DNA of 64,000 bases from Paenibacillus sp. J45TS6 (GCF_018403285.1 NZ_BOSJ01000004.1:310001-374000); one strand, 5' to 3'. Counted from the stretch's first letter, positions 45,277-54,326 are shown. Program-made: numbers and translations. Notes: generated from the sequence alone by a model not told the origin.

Positions 45277-45323
45277 GACAGGATCATGGAGTTTACCTGA
45301 GGTAAAGTTCCTGTGATCCTGTC
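45277..45323. terminator. Bidirectional terminator between GH105 and the MFS gene
   Basis: A long stem (GACAGGATCA.../...TGATCCTGTC with GTTTACC/GGTAAAG inside) lies between convergent genes. A run of A on the left gives the T tail for the minus strand, and TACTTTTG follows on the plus strand. Confidence 0.85.
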
Positions 45324-45361
45324 TACTTTTGTAATCAAGGGTAAAGAAAATTTGTATTTCC

Positions 45362-46822
45362 TTAATGATTCAGCACCTGATCTTTTTTCTTGTGAAAGGC
45401 AATGGTTACCGAAGTAAGCAATAGGATTACTCCCGTAAATAAGAACCCTCCGATAATACTGAGAGACAGCCATCCTAATACAGAAGATCCAGCAACTACA
45501 CCTAGAGAGAAGAAGGCATAGAAGTATCCGTAAGCTTTGCCTCGCAGTTCCGCCGTGGTCGCTCTAATGAGCATTGTATTAATAGATGGGAACAAGAGCG
45601 CAAAGCCGATTCCATATAAACCGAGTACGATGTAAAGAGCGAGTGTCGTTGTTGATTGGCTAATCAGCAGCTGACTAACTCCAAGCAGGCCCATTCCAAT
45701 GGCCATCGTTACCGAAGGAGCAACACGATCGAAAATACGATTCGTAGGAAGTACAAACATTAGAACAGCAATGATCCCGAACGTACTCAATAACGTGCCG
45801 CTTAATCTTGAATCATATCCAAGCGTCTGCACATGCAGGGGTAGTAAATAAGCGATTACGCCTTGAGAGAACATTAAGAAAAATGCCCCGCAATATGCTT
45901 TTATGACCCCTATATTAAAGAACGATCCAGCTGAAGTGTGGACGGTAACCTCTTTCTCTTTCTTAGACACTTTATATTTACGAAGAAAGATAGCAGATAG
46001 TACGGCTAGGATAAACCCTAGTACGGCTATGCAAGTGAAAACGAAAGGTACCGAGGTTTTGTTTGCCATAATTCCGCTGAAAGCAGGTCCGATAATGGCG
46101 GCTAGACCTACAAAGGTACCGGTGAATGCTACTTTTTTTCCTTGTTCATTATTGAGCGTTGTATTTGCTGAGAAGGTGAACGCAGCAGGAACAATTAGCC
46201 CAGCTACAAAACCATGAAAAATACGTACTATAATCAAAAATGTAGGTGATTCGACGAAATAATATAGCAGCAACGTACTGCTGGTTAATAGCAAACCGGC
46301 CATAAGTAATTTGAAAGGTCCGATCTTATCCGTCAGAATACCAGATAAAACATTGCCCACCGTATTGGTTAATGAATACAGTCCTACCACAAAGCCTACA
46401 ATAAATGTGCTTGCCCCGACGGAAGCCGCAAATGTACTCATAACGGGCAGTTGTGCAAATAAATCGATAAAAGAAAAGAAGACAATACTATAAACAATCA
46501 GGGCAGGATTAAAAGGCTTCATCTTATATTTGGTTTGAGCTTTCTTCAGCTTAAAATCAAATACAAAATTACCGAACGGGATAAAAGCGACAATAAATGC
46601 TACAGCAGACCACCATATGCTCCAATCGACCCGAATAGCAGCATAAAGGATCGCAAGAGCATATAAGCAGAAGATTGCACCGTGAATACTACCCATGATT
46701 GAGACTGCTGCATCGATGCCGCCGATATACTTCATTGGCATGGCGATACATAACAAAAATAAAAATGAAAAACCATCTAATAGGCCTGTAATACGCAAAT
46801 AATTAATTGGATGTGTACGCAA
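45362..46822 (-). CDS. DUF3817-MFS transporter fusion
   Basis: This 486-residue protein has two parts. Residues 1 to about 95 match DUF3817 (LRITGLLDGFSFLFLLCIAMPMKYIGGIDAAVSIMGSIHGAIFCLY), normally a stand-alone three-helix protein. Residues of about 105-486 are a 12-helix major facilitator with the motif A stretch SGILTDKIGPFKLLMAG and RIFHGFVAGLIVPAAFT, similar to drug-efflux carriers. The start is TTG 46822, eight bases after TTAGGAG. The substrate is unknown. It is transcribed toward the pectin genes but separated by a terminator, so it is not part of that pathway. Confidence 0.85.
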   Translation of the reverse strand: MRTHPINYLRITGLLDGFSFLFLLCIAMPMKYIGGIDAAVSIMGSIHGAIFCLYALAILYAAIRVDWSIWWSAVAFIVAFIPFGNFVFDFKLKKAQTKYKMKPFNPALIVYSIVFFSFIDLFAQLPVMSTFAASVGASTFIVGFVVGLYSLTNTVGNVLSGILTDKIGPFKLLMAGLLLTSSTLLLYYFVESPTFLIIVRIFHGFVAGLIVPAAFTFSANTTLNNEQGKKVAFTGTFVGLAAIIGPAFSGIMANKTSVPFVFTCIAVLGFILAVLSAIFLRKYKVSKKEKEVTVHTSAGSFFNIGVIKAYCGAFFLMFSQGVIAYLLPLHVQTLGYDSRLSGTLLSTFGIIAVLMFVLPTNRIFDRVAPSVTMAIGMGLLGVSQLLISQSTTTLALYIVLGLYGIGFALLFPSINTMLIRATTAELRGKAYGYFYAFFSLGVVAGSSVLGWLSLSIIGGFLFTGVILLLTSVTIAFHKKKDQVLNH

Positions 46823-46956
46823 TTCTTTTACTCCTAATGCAAATTTTGAACATATAAATTCATTCTAACATTCTCATGGACGATAAAAAATGGGATGACA
46901 GAGTAAATTATAACGTTATTGTGAAAACTATCGATTTTACACCTCAACTTCAAAGG

Positions 46957-46985
46957 TTGACATCAAAAAATTATTTCTCTATACT
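46957..46985 (+). promoter_or_regulatory. Promoter of T-box-tyrS
   Basis: TTGACA (46957-46962) and TATACT (46980-46985) are exactly 17 bases apart, a near-consensus vegetative promoter. Transcription would start near 46992, just before the T-box leader. Confidence 0.85.
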
Positions 46986-47009
46986 GTCAATAATCTTATA
47001 TATGATATA

Positions 47010-47269
47010 CGTTGAAAGAGCCCAGTAGCAGCTTAGTCCCTGTTCTAGAAAGCCGGGGGTTGATGGAACCCGGTACACACTAAGATCGCGAATTACACTC
47101 TGGAGTATCTCGGGTAATGCCGAGCGGAAGTGGCGAACGATACCTCGCGATAAAAGCGGCATAAATGGCACACCTGATGTGTGGTGTTCATTTATGCAAT
47201 CTGGGTGGTACCACGGTTGTTCAATCGTCCCTATGTCTACAATAGACATAGGGACGATTTTTTTTTATG
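47010..47269 (+). ncRNA. T-box riboswitch (tyrosine) of tyrS
   Basis: The leader shows the T-box elements in order: the AGTA box near 47024, the AGAAAG and GTTGATGG distal stem-I elements, upper stem CTTAGT/ACTAAG, a specifier loop containing TAC (Tyr) in GAATTACAC, and the conserved T-box sequence GGGTGGTACCACGG at 47203-47216. It ends in a terminator stem TCGTCCCTATGTCTA/TAGACATAGGGACGA followed by at least nine T. Uncharged tRNA-Tyr would stabilise the antiterminator and allow tyrS transcription. Confidence 0.95.
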
Positions 47270-47326
47270 TTTGCCGTGTTGGTCTATCTCTAATTATAAG
47301 AAAACTTATGAACCTGAAGGAGTGTT

Positions 47327-48592
47327 ATGACTGTGAATATTATTGATGAACTCGAATGGCGTGACGCCATTAATCAACAAACGGATGCGGAAGGTCTTAG
47401 AGAATTAACGAATCAAAAATCAATATCTCTGTACTGCGGGGTAGATCCAACGGGCGATAGTATGCATATTGGTCACTTGATTCCCTTCATGGTACTCAAA
47501 CGATTCCAACTAGCTGGGCATCGTCCGGTTATTCTGATCGGTGGGGCTACGGGAACCATTGGAGATCCAAGTGGGCGTCAATCAGAACGTTCACTGCAAA
47601 CACTCGAAGAAGTACAAGCGAACGTGGATGCGCTCACGAACCAAATGAAAAAACTGTTCATTACAGAAGGCGATAACCAAATTCGCATGGTTAACAACTA
47701 TGACTGGACCCATAAGATCAATGTCATCGAATTCTTGCGCGACTATGGTAAAAACTTCAGCCTCAATTCCATGCTTGCTAAGGATGTTGTAGCAAGCAGA
47801 CTCGAAAGTGGTATTTCCTTTACTGAATTTTCTTACCAAATCCTGCAGTCTCTTGACTTCTTGCATCTGTATCAGAATGAAGATGTTCAGCTGCAGATCG
47901 GCGGTTCTGACCAATGGGGTAACATTACAAGCGGTCTAGATTTGATTCGGAAAAAAGAAGGAGCAGAAGCAAAAGCGTTCGGTCTGACGATTCCGCTGAT
48001 GCTGAAAGCTGATGGTACGAAATTCGGTAAATCAGCGGGTGGTTCGATCTGGCTTGATCCGAAGAAAACAACTCCATTTGAGTTCTACCAATTCTGGGCT
48101 AACACAGATGATCGTGATGTAGTGAAATACCTGAAGTACTTTACATTCCTCTCCAAAGAGGAAATTGACGAGCTGGCTGAAAAAGTACAGACAGAACCGC
48201 ATAAACGGGAAGCTCAGAAGAAGCTTGCTGAAGAAATGACAAGATTTGTACACGGCGAGGAAATGCTTGAGCAAGCGCTTCGTATTACAGCTGCACTCTT
48301 TAGCGGAGATATTAAATCCCTTACGGCAGATGAGATTGAGCAAGGGTTTAAAGAAATGCCGACTTTTGAAGCAACCAATGAATCGAAAAATATCGTAGAC
48401 TGGCTTGTTGATCTCGGTATCGAGCCATCTAAGCGTCAAGCACGTGAAGATATTACAAAAGGTGCAATTTCGATGAATGGTGAGCGAGTTACGGATGTGA
48501 ACTTTGAAGTGACAGCAAGTGAAGCCATTGGCGGTCGGTTTATCATTATCCGTAAAGGTAAGAAAAACTACAGCTTGGTAAAAATGTCTTAG
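47327..48592 (+). CDS. tyrS: Tyrosyl-tRNA synthetase
   Basis: This 421-residue class I synthetase charges tRNA-Tyr. The HIGH motif is HIGHL near residue 47, after YCGVDPTGDSM; the KMSKS-type loop is KFGKS near 232; and QIGGSDQWGNI binds tyrosine and tRNA. The C-terminal S4 domain (about 350-421, with PSKRQAREDITKGAISMNG) binds the anticodon arm. The ATG follows AAGGAGTGTT. Expression is controlled by the T-box leader directly upstream. Length is normal for the bacterial TyrRS family. Confidence 0.97.
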   Translation: MTVNIIDELEWRDAINQQTDAEGLRELTNQKSISLYCGVDPTGDSMHIGHLIPFMVLKRFQLAGHRPVILIGGATGTIGDPSGRQSERSLQTLEEVQANVDALTNQMKKLFITEGDNQIRMVNNYDWTHKINVIEFLRDYGKNFSLNSMLAKDVVASRLESGISFTEFSYQILQSLDFLHLYQNEDVQLQIGGSDQWGNITSGLDLIRKKEGAEAKAFGLTIPLMLKADGTKFGKSAGGSIWLDPKKTTPFEFYQFWANTDDRDVVKYLKYFTFLSKEEIDELAEKVQTEPHKREAQKKLAEEMTRFVHGEEMLEQALRITAALFSGDIKSLTADEIEQGFKEMPTFEATNESKNIVDWLVDLGIEPSKRQAREDITKGAISMNGERVTDVNFEVTASEAIGGRFIIIRKGKKNYSLVKMS

Positions 48593-48661
48593 TAGACAGT
48601 TAGTCCACAGTAAGGCCTGCAACGTTTCTTCACAAGGTAACTAAGTTCAATACAATCGTAA

Positions 48662-48694
48662 ACTGCGGGACACTTTTACGTGTTCCGCGGTTTT
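48662..48694 (+). terminator. Terminator of tyrS
   Basis: A 12-bp stem ACTGCGGGACAC/GTGTTCCGCGGT (two G-U pairs) with a TTTTAC loop is followed by TTTT. Confidence 0.85.
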
Positions 48695-48764
48695 ATATCA
48701 TCTAACTAGATATATCCGCCGCAGGTTCGATCTATGATCTAGGCAAGAAAATAATAGATTTATA

Positions 48765-48793
48765 TTGCAAAAATGAATTTCATATGTTAATAT
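48765..48793 (+). promoter_or_regulatory. Promoter of tRNA-Lys
   Basis: TTGCAA (48765-48770) and TAATAT (48788-48793) are separated by 17 bases, 35 bases before the tRNA. Confidence 0.65.
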
Positions 48794-48828
48794 AGACACA
48801 TTGATTGATTTTTACATGAAAACGACAT

Positions 48829-48901
<73 letters not shown>

Positions 48902-48934
48902 TCCTATCTAAAGATGGCGAGTATTCGCCGTCTC

Positions 48935-48985
48935 AGACTGTAGATAACTAGTTTGAATTACTAGTTCATCTACAGTCTTTTTTTT
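48935..48985 (+). terminator. Terminator of tRNA-Lys
   Basis: AGACTGTAGAT(AACTAGT)/(ACTAGTT)CATCTACAGTCT forms a long stem with one mismatch, followed by TTTTTTTT. Confidence 0.88.
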
Positions 48986-49136
48986 GTTTTTATGTATTTA
49001 TCGCTCATTTTATACTTGCGAATATTCCTTCTTATTCCTAGGTGATAAGGTGAAGGATCTAGTTAAATTTAGGGTAAAGGAGATAGAGAACGAATTTATC
49101 TGCTTTACAATAAATACGGATAGGTGGTGTTTTGTC

Positions 49137-50366
49137 ATGGCAGTCATTAATGGGAATCAATTTATGGAACTTTCCTTCCTTGAGAAACATATTTTAGATA
49201 CCGTTGATTTTTATGCTGAGCATGTAGAAGACGAAATCAACGGAGGTTATTTTAACACTTATTTGGATGATGGAACGGTATCTGATGCTGAGATTAGACC
49301 GCTCGTAGGAACAACTCGTTTGATTTACATTTATAGTTCTGCGGCTATTTTAACGGGTGCAGATAAATACCGTGATTTGGCGAAGCGTGGTTTAACCTAC
49401 TTAGAAGAAATACACTGTGATAAAGAATATGGCGGATATTATTGGAAAGTCAAAGGGCGGAGAGTAGAGGACAACAGAAAAATGGCATATGGACATGCTT
49501 TTGCTCTTTTAGCTGCTGCTTCAGCTTATAAGGCCGATATTGCCGAAGCAAAACCGATTATAGAGCATATATACGAAATACTTGACCAGCACTTCTGGCG
49601 TGAGGAAGACGGATTATATGTGGATGAAATAACGGCAGATTGGTCGCTAACGTCTCCTTATCGCGGACAGAATGCAAACATGCATCTGTGTGAAGCAATG
49701 ATGGCAGCTTTTGAAGCTACAGGGGACGGTAAATATGATGAACGAGCTAGAACAATTGCACATTCGGTGATGTTCAAGTTACTTCCTCAGTCCGGTACAG
49801 AAATGTTATGGGAGCACTACGATGAGAACTGGAAGATTGACTGGGATTATGAAAAAGGGAATACAAAAAATGAATTCCGTCCCTATGGATTTGTGGTTGG
49901 ACACTCGATTGAGTGGAGTAAGCTGTTGCAACTGCTAGATCGACATCAGCCGGAGGAGTGGCTGTTTCCAAGGGCAGAAGCTCTTTTCCGACATGCGACA
50001 AATAAGGGAGTGGATCGAAAATATGGAGGTATCGTATTCGCGATCTCTCCCGATAACAAGTCCGTTATCGATAATGATAAAGTATATTGGGTACAGACAG
50101 AGGCTCTAGGAGCTGCCGCCTTATTTGCAGCGAGAACAGACTCAGAGGAATATAAAGAGTTCTATATTTCTTTATTTGACTACTGCTTTACGCATTTTGT
50201 CGATCATAAACATGGAGGATGGTATGAGCAGCTTGATCGCCGGAATGCCTTGTATAGTACCTTGAAAAGTCCGTCTCCTAAGGCGGATTACCACCCGATT
50301 ACGAATGCCATGACTGCTATGCTCGCATTTGGAGGCGCAGCGATGAAATCAAGACTAAAAATGTGA
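49137..50366 (+). CDS. AGE family sugar 2-epimerase (N-acylglucosamine/mannobiose epimerase type)
   Basis: This 409-residue alpha/alpha-barrel protein resembles N-acylglucosamine 2-epimerases and cellobiose 2-epimerases: GGYFNTYLDDGTV, RPLVGTTRLIYIYSSAA, MAYGHAFALLAAASAY, GQNANMHLCEAMMAAFEATGD and GFVVGHSIEWSKLL carry the conserved histidines and glutamates. The C-terminal HKHGGWYEQLDR and YHPITNAMTAML blocks are also typical. There is no signal peptide. I chose ATG 49137, nine bases after AGGTGG; the open frame upstream runs back into the tRNA terminator. The substrate (mannose, cellobiose or N-acetylglucosamine) cannot be decided. Confidence 0.87.
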   Translation: MAVINGNQFMELSFLEKHILDTVDFYAEHVEDEINGGYFNTYLDDGTVSDAEIRPLVGTTRLIYIYSSAAILTGADKYRDLAKRGLTYLEEIHCDKEYGGYYWKVKGRRVEDNRKMAYGHAFALLAAASAYKADIAEAKPIIEHIYEILDQHFWREEDGLYVDEITADWSLTSPYRGQNANMHLCEAMMAAFEATGDGKYDERARTIAHSVMFKLLPQSGTEMLWEHYDENWKIDWDYEKGNTKNEFRPYGFVVGHSIEWSKLLQLLDRHQPEEWLFPRAEALFRHATNKGVDRKYGGIVFAISPDNKSVIDNDKVYWVQTEALGAAALFAARTDSEEYKEFYISLFDYCFTHFVDHKHGGWYEQLDRRNALYSTLKSPSPKADYHPITNAMTAMLAFGGAAMKSRLKM

Positions 50367-50387
50367 TCTTAACGTAAATCATCTAAG

Positions 50388-50747
50388 CTACATTTGTTCT
50401 TCTAGTTTGTCTACGTACAATTTAGCAGATTTCAGATCCATATCTTTTACTTCTCTGAGCTTTTTGATAGCAGCAATTTTTTGACCTTGTTGGACCATGA
50501 GTAGGAGCTGTTCATCAAATGCTGTTACTTTTATTTTCTCAGATGACGTGTTAAAAGAGACAGCTTGACCTTGATTCGGATCAGAAACAGGTGAGTAGGG
50601 AGTAAAATCTGCTCGACCTGTTTGATTTCTGATAAGATCAAGTTCAAGCTGAATTTCTTTGATTTGGCGTTTTACTTTCATTACGATAAGCAGCAGGATA
50701 CATGATAAAAAAACCGCAAGTGTGGCAATGAGTTCGGCAGGTTCCAT
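50388..50747 (-). CDS. Membrane-anchored protein with ribosomal L7/L12 C-terminal-like domain
   Basis: This 119-residue protein has one N-terminal membrane helix (ELIATLAVFLSCILLLIVMK), a charged helix, a flexible middle and a C-terminal stretch (GQKIAAIKKLREVKDMDLKSAKLYVDKLE) that matches the helix-loop-helix of bL12, which recruits translation factors. The real L7/L12 has no membrane anchor. Small proteins of this design occur in Bacillales; their role is unknown. The ATG follows AAAGGAAGAATT. It may be co-oriented with, but not clearly joined to, the S66 peptidase gene behind it. Confidence 0.72.
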   Translation of the reverse strand: MEPAELIATLAVFLSCILLLIVMKVKRQIKEIQLELDLIRNQTGRADFTPYSPVSDPNQGQAVSFNTSSEKIKVTAFDEQLLLMVQQGQKIAAIKKLREVKDMDLKSAKLYVDKLEEQM

Positions 50748-50844
50748 CTTGAGAATTCTTCCTTTCTTTTATACGATGACTACTAGATAGTGAATCGAAG
50801 GAGATTCCTTTTTATGACAGTATAACATAGCCGTTAGATGTGCA

Positions 50845-51768
50845 TCAGGGAAGAACAGTGGGCTCGACCACAGTCAGCTGATTGACCTCTGTATTCAGAT
50901 TCACAACGGCTCCAATGGGAAGGGCAGCCTTATAAATACCGTGAGCTGTCGTTACATTAGTCATTAAAGGTTTACCTAAGGGTACAATAACGTCTTCAAT
51001 GAGTTCCTGATAGGATACACCGTAAGCTTCCAGACAACCTGTACATTCGCCCATAATGATCCCCGCGCACTCTTCTAGTTTACCAGCGAGCTGAAGATGA
51101 TTTAAATAGCGGTAGACGGTATTCGTAGGCTCATGCGTCTCTTCCAGTACGAGAATTTTGTTCCTGATATCAATCTCATAAGGGGTACCCAAGGTATCAA
51201 CAAAAGAAGTGAGGTTTCCTCCGACAAGCGGACCTGTCACATTTCCCGGGATGCGGCTTATCATCGGAATACTTGGAGGGTTAGAGATACGGCGAGTAGG
51301 AGTGGGGATGGAAGTGGCGGTGAAAAACTGTTCAAAGTTATAAGCAGGGGTCTGGAGAGTAAAGTCAATTAACATCAAGCTTTGAAGTGTAATCAGATCG
51401 GCATATTGATAAAGGGCGTTAAGCAGAATGGTAATGTCGCTGTATCCTGATATCAGTTTCGGGTTGTTACGTATGATATCAAAATCAAGATAAGGAAGGA
51501 TCCCTGCTACCCCCGTTCCTCCCCGAGTGGGAAGAATTAACCTGACCTCATCATTTTGAAACATTGCCATTAGATCTGCCGCTCGGTCTTCATCTGTACC
51601 CGCTAGAAAACCATCTTGCTCATATACATGTTCACCCACGATCGTGTTTAGCCCTGTAGATCTCAAAACCGCAATTCGCGCATCAATCGTTGCACGGTTC
51701 AGCGGACTCCCAAGGGTGACAATTCCAACGGTATCTCCTCTACGCAGAATCGGCGGTGCAATAGCCAT
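50845..51768 (-). CDS. S66 family peptidase (LD-carboxypeptidase/MccF type)
   Basis: This 307-residue cytoplasmic serine peptidase has the N-terminal RRGDTVGIVTLGSP, the nucleophile elbow ISGYSDIT, and the glutamate and histidine of the Ser-Glu-His triad in ILVLEETHEP and NVTTAHGIYKAALPIG. Family members either trim L,D-peptide bonds of recycled murein or detoxify microcin C-like adenylates. The ATG follows GGGGTGAAG. There is no microcin or murein gene next to it, so the role is open. Confidence 0.9.
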   Translation of the reverse strand: MAIAPPILRRGDTVGIVTLGSPLNRATIDARIAVLRSTGLNTIVGEHVYEQDGFLAGTDEDRAADLMAMFQNDEVRLILPTRGGTGVAGILPYLDFDIIRNNPKLISGYSDITILLNALYQYADLITLQSLMLIDFTLQTPAYNFEQFFTATSIPTPTRRISNPPSIPMISRIPGNVTGPLVGGNLTSFVDTLGTPYEIDIRNKILVLEETHEPTNTVYRYLNHLQLAGKLEECAGIIMGECTGCLEAYGVSYQELIEDVIVPLGKPLMTNVTTAHGIYKAALPIGAVVNLNTEVNQLTVVEPTVLP

Positions 51769-51920
51769 AGATTCTTCACCCCATTTTCAGATAGTTACAA
51801 ATCTAAATACTTATTGATTATGTAGATACATAGTGAAACATACCGAAATTTTAGCGATAAAACAAATCTTACTACTGGTATAATGAGAATAGAAATTTTC
51901 ACCTGAGAAAGAGGGATGGT

Positions 51921-52838
51921 ATGGCCACACTTACCCAACTTAAATATGTTATTGAGGTAGCCAATCGAGGTTCGATGAACGAAGCAGCTAAACGACTTTT
52001 TATATCACAGCCGAGTTTATCCAAGGCAATTCGTGATCTGGAAGAAGATATCGGCATTACTATTTTCGAACGTACCAATAAAGGAATCTCGCTTTCCATG
52101 GAAGGCGTTGAATTTATGGGATATGCAAGACAGGTTGCTGAACAAGCAGAACTTCTTGAGAGTCGGTATATGAACGCTAAACCTTCGCCGCAACATTTTG
52201 CCGTATCCACGCAGCACTACGCTTTTGCTGTAAATGCTTTTGTTAAGCTGGTTCAGCAGTATGGGCAGGAGGAATATGAACTTGCACTCAGAGAAACCAA
52301 GACACATGAAATCATTGAAGATGTAAAAACGCTGCGCAGTGAAATTGGAATTCTTTATTTAAATGAATTTAATAGTAAGGTGATGAGTAAATTGCTCGAT
52401 GCAGCGAACCTGCATTTTCATAGTTTGTTCACAGCGAAGCCCCACATTTTTATTAGTGTGCAGAATCCGCTTGCAAGGCAATCGAAGGTTACCATTGAGG
52501 ATTTAGAAGAGTATCCTTATCTGTCATTTGAACAGGGTGAATATAATTCGTTTCATTTCTCAGAGGAAATTTTAAGTACGTTATCACATAAAAAAAGCAT
52601 TCGAGTAAATGACAGAGCAACATTATTTAATCTTTTGATTGGTTTGAACGGCTATACGATTTCAACTGGAGTTTTGAGTGCGGATTTAAATGGCCATGAT
52701 ATTATCCCTGTACCGCTGGATTATCATGAGACTATAAATGTAGGCTGGATCTCTCATAAAAATGCGATGCTTTCAAAGCTAGCACTAGCCTATGTAGAAG
52801 CCTTGCAGGAAGCAACGCAAAAATTTGATATAGTCTAA
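51921..52838 (+). CDS. LysR family transcriptional regulator
   Basis: This 305-residue protein has an N-terminal winged helix-turn-helix (LTQLKYVIEVANRGSMNEAAKRLFISQPSLSKAIRDLEEDIG) and a C-terminal co-inducer domain. It lies 103 bases upstream of, and on the same strand as, the methionine-synthase-like gene. Palindromes in the gap suggest that it controls that gene. The group resembles LysR regulators of sulfur and methionine metabolism, which is consistent with the neighbour, but the ligand is unknown. The ATG follows GAGGGATGGT. Confidence 0.92.
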   Translation: MATLTQLKYVIEVANRGSMNEAAKRLFISQPSLSKAIRDLEEDIGITIFERTNKGISLSMEGVEFMGYARQVAEQAELLESRYMNAKPSPQHFAVSTQHYAFAVNAFVKLVQQYGQEEYELALRETKTHEIIEDVKTLRSEIGILYLNEFNSKVMSKLLDAANLHFHSLFTAKPHIFISVQNPLARQSKVTIEDLEEYPYLSFEQGEYNSFHFSEEILSTLSHKKSIRVNDRATLFNLLIGLNGYTISTGVLSADLNGHDIIPVPLDYHETINVGWISHKNAMLSKLALAYVEALQEATQKFDIV

Positions 52839-52879
52839 AGTTATAACCAGCTATAGTTTATAGGAGTTATACTATAACT
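52839..52879 (+). promoter_or_regulatory. Possible LysR operator before the methionine-synthase-like gene
   Basis: AGTTATACTATAACT (52865-52879) is a perfect 7-1-7 palindrome, and another AGTTATA half-site lies at 52839-52845 with CTATAGTTTATAG between. Repeated half-sites spaced like this are typical of LysR targets. The B. subtilis orthologues instead use an S-box leader, which is not seen here. Confidence 0.5.
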
Positions 52880-52941
52880 GATCGATCATGGTATCTTTCA
52901 ATTATGAACTTATGGATTACCAATTAAAGGAGATCGATGAT

Positions 52942-54084
52942 ATGAGCCAAATTACTAAAGCAGGTACAGTGAGGAGTGTTACTCCCTATCGTTATGATGT
53001 GGTTGGAAGCTTCTTACGCCCAGAAGCGTTAAAACAAGCCAGAGCTAAATTTCAGGCAGGGGAAATTTCTGAGGCAGAATTAACAAAAGTGGAAGATCAG
53101 GAGATTATTCGTCTCGTTGAAAAGCAAAAAGAAGTGGGCCTAAAGGCTGTTACCGACGGAGAATTCCGTCGTTCTTGGTGGCATCTCGATTTTATGTGGG
53201 GACTCGATGGAGTAGAGAAAGCAAGTGATGTCAAAGGCTACCCATTCCAAGGGGAAACCACAAGAGGAGAAACAGCACGCCTTGTGGGTAAAATCGGATT
53301 TTCTTCTTCTCATCCATTTGTTGCACATTATCAATTTTTGAAAGAAGCAGCAGGCGATGATGTGGTAGCTCGTCAAACGATTCCTGCACCGGCACAGTTC
53401 CTCTCTGAGCTTTATCGTCCAGAGAATAAAGCTGCTATAGATAAGTTCTACAGCAGTGAAGAAGAACTTGTAAAAGACATTGCTAAAGCTTATCATGATG
53501 CCATTCTTGCCTTTTATGAAGCAGGTTGCCGCAGTATTCAGCTTGATGACTGCACATGGGGAATGCTGTGTGATAAAAACTATCTGGAAGCAAAACAGCA
53601 AGCAGGCGTGAACGTTGCTGACACGGCTAAGCTGTATGCAAGGCTTAATGAGCTGGCGGTTTCCTCTTTGCCATCTGATCTTATCGTTACAACACATGTA
53701 TGCCGTGGTAATTATCATTCCACATGGGCATCTTCAGGCGGATATGAACCGATCGCTGAAACTTTGCTTGGAATTGATAACATTTCAGGTTACTATCTTG
53801 AGTTCGACACGGACCGTGCGGGAGATTTCAAACCTCTTCGTTTCTTGAAAGAAGATCAACAGGTGGTACTTGGTCTATTCTCATCTAAGATTGGGGAGCT
53901 GGAGAGCAAGGAAGAAATTTTCAAACGTATTGAAGAAGCAACGGAGTATGTTGATATTAACCGGATTTGCCTTAGTCCTCAGTGCGGATTTGCTTCGACA
54001 GAAGAAGGAAATATTTTGACAGAAGAACAACAATGGAACAAACTTGCTTTTATTAAAGAAATCGCAGAGCAAATCTGGCAATAA
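52942..54084 (+). CDS. Cobalamin-independent methionine synthase-like protein (YxjG/YxjH type)
   Basis: This 380-residue protein corresponds to the short, C-terminal-domain-only MetE relatives. The core blocks are VVGSFLRPEALKQARAKF, TDGEFRRSWWHLDFMWGLDG, QLDDCTWGMLC, VTTHVCRGNYHSTW and NRICLSPQCGFAST, giving the zinc ligands His and two Cys. It transfers a methyl group to homocysteine; the donor of the YxjG group is not well defined. The start is ATG 52942, ten bases after AAAGGAGA; the open frame to 52888 runs through the operator region. A terminator follows. Confidence 0.9.
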   Translation: MSQITKAGTVRSVTPYRYDVVGSFLRPEALKQARAKFQAGEISEAELTKVEDQEIIRLVEKQKEVGLKAVTDGEFRRSWWHLDFMWGLDGVEKASDVKGYPFQGETTRGETARLVGKIGFSSSHPFVAHYQFLKEAAGDDVVARQTIPAPAQFLSELYRPENKAAIDKFYSSEEELVKDIAKAYHDAILAFYEAGCRSIQLDDCTWGMLCDKNYLEAKQQAGVNVADTAKLYARLNELAVSSLPSDLIVTTHVCRGNYHSTWASSGGYEPIAETLLGIDNISGYYLEFDTDRAGDFKPLRFLKEDQQVVLGLFSSKIGELESKEEIFKRIEEATEYVDINRICLSPQCGFASTEEGNILTEEQQWNKLAFIKEIAEQIWQ

Positions 54085-54097
54085 GCCACATGTAATC

Positions 54098-54164
54098 ATC
54101 CCTCTGATGCTACTCGGAAATGAGCTTTCTTAGAAAGCCATTAGCATTTCAGAGGGATTTTTTT
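54098..54164 (+). terminator. Terminator of the methionine-synthase-like gene
   Basis: ATCCCTCTGA/TCAGAGGGAT with inner TGCTA/TAGCA and a branched top is followed by TTTTTTT. Confidence 0.85.
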
Positions 54165-54179
54165 GATTCTCACTTATAC

Positions 54180-54208
54180 TTGCTAATCTCAAAAATTACC
54201 ATTATAAT
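54180..54208 (+). promoter_or_regulatory. Promoter of tRNA-Leu
   Basis: TTGCTA (54180-54185) and TATAAT (54203-54208) are exactly 17 bases apart, 20 bases before the tRNA. Confidence 0.8.
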
Positions 54209-54228
54209 ACAGGAATATGATAGATTAT

Positions 54229-54312
54229 GCGGCCGTGGCGGAATTGGCAGACGCGCACGGTTCAGGTCCGTGTGGGTTCACCCCCGTGGAGGTTCGAGTC
54301 CTCTCGGCCGCA
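54229..54312 (+). tRNA. tRNA-Leu (anticodon CAG)
   Basis: An 84-base class II tRNA: acceptor GCGGCCG/CGGCCGC, anticodon stem CACGG/CCGTG with loop TTCAGGT, a long variable arm (TGGGTTCACCCCCGTGG) and T arm AGGTTCGAGTCCT. CAG reads CUG. CCA is not encoded. Confidence 0.97.
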
Positions 54313-54326
54313 TCTTACTTAAGAAA

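Noticed and set aside
46971-47249. 92-residue minus-strand frame before tyrS
   Set aside because: It lies wholly within the T-box leader and has no coding support.
48984-49136. N-terminal extension of the epimerase from 48984
   Set aside because: The extension begins in the T run of the tRNA-Lys terminator and lacks family similarity; ATG 49137 is better.
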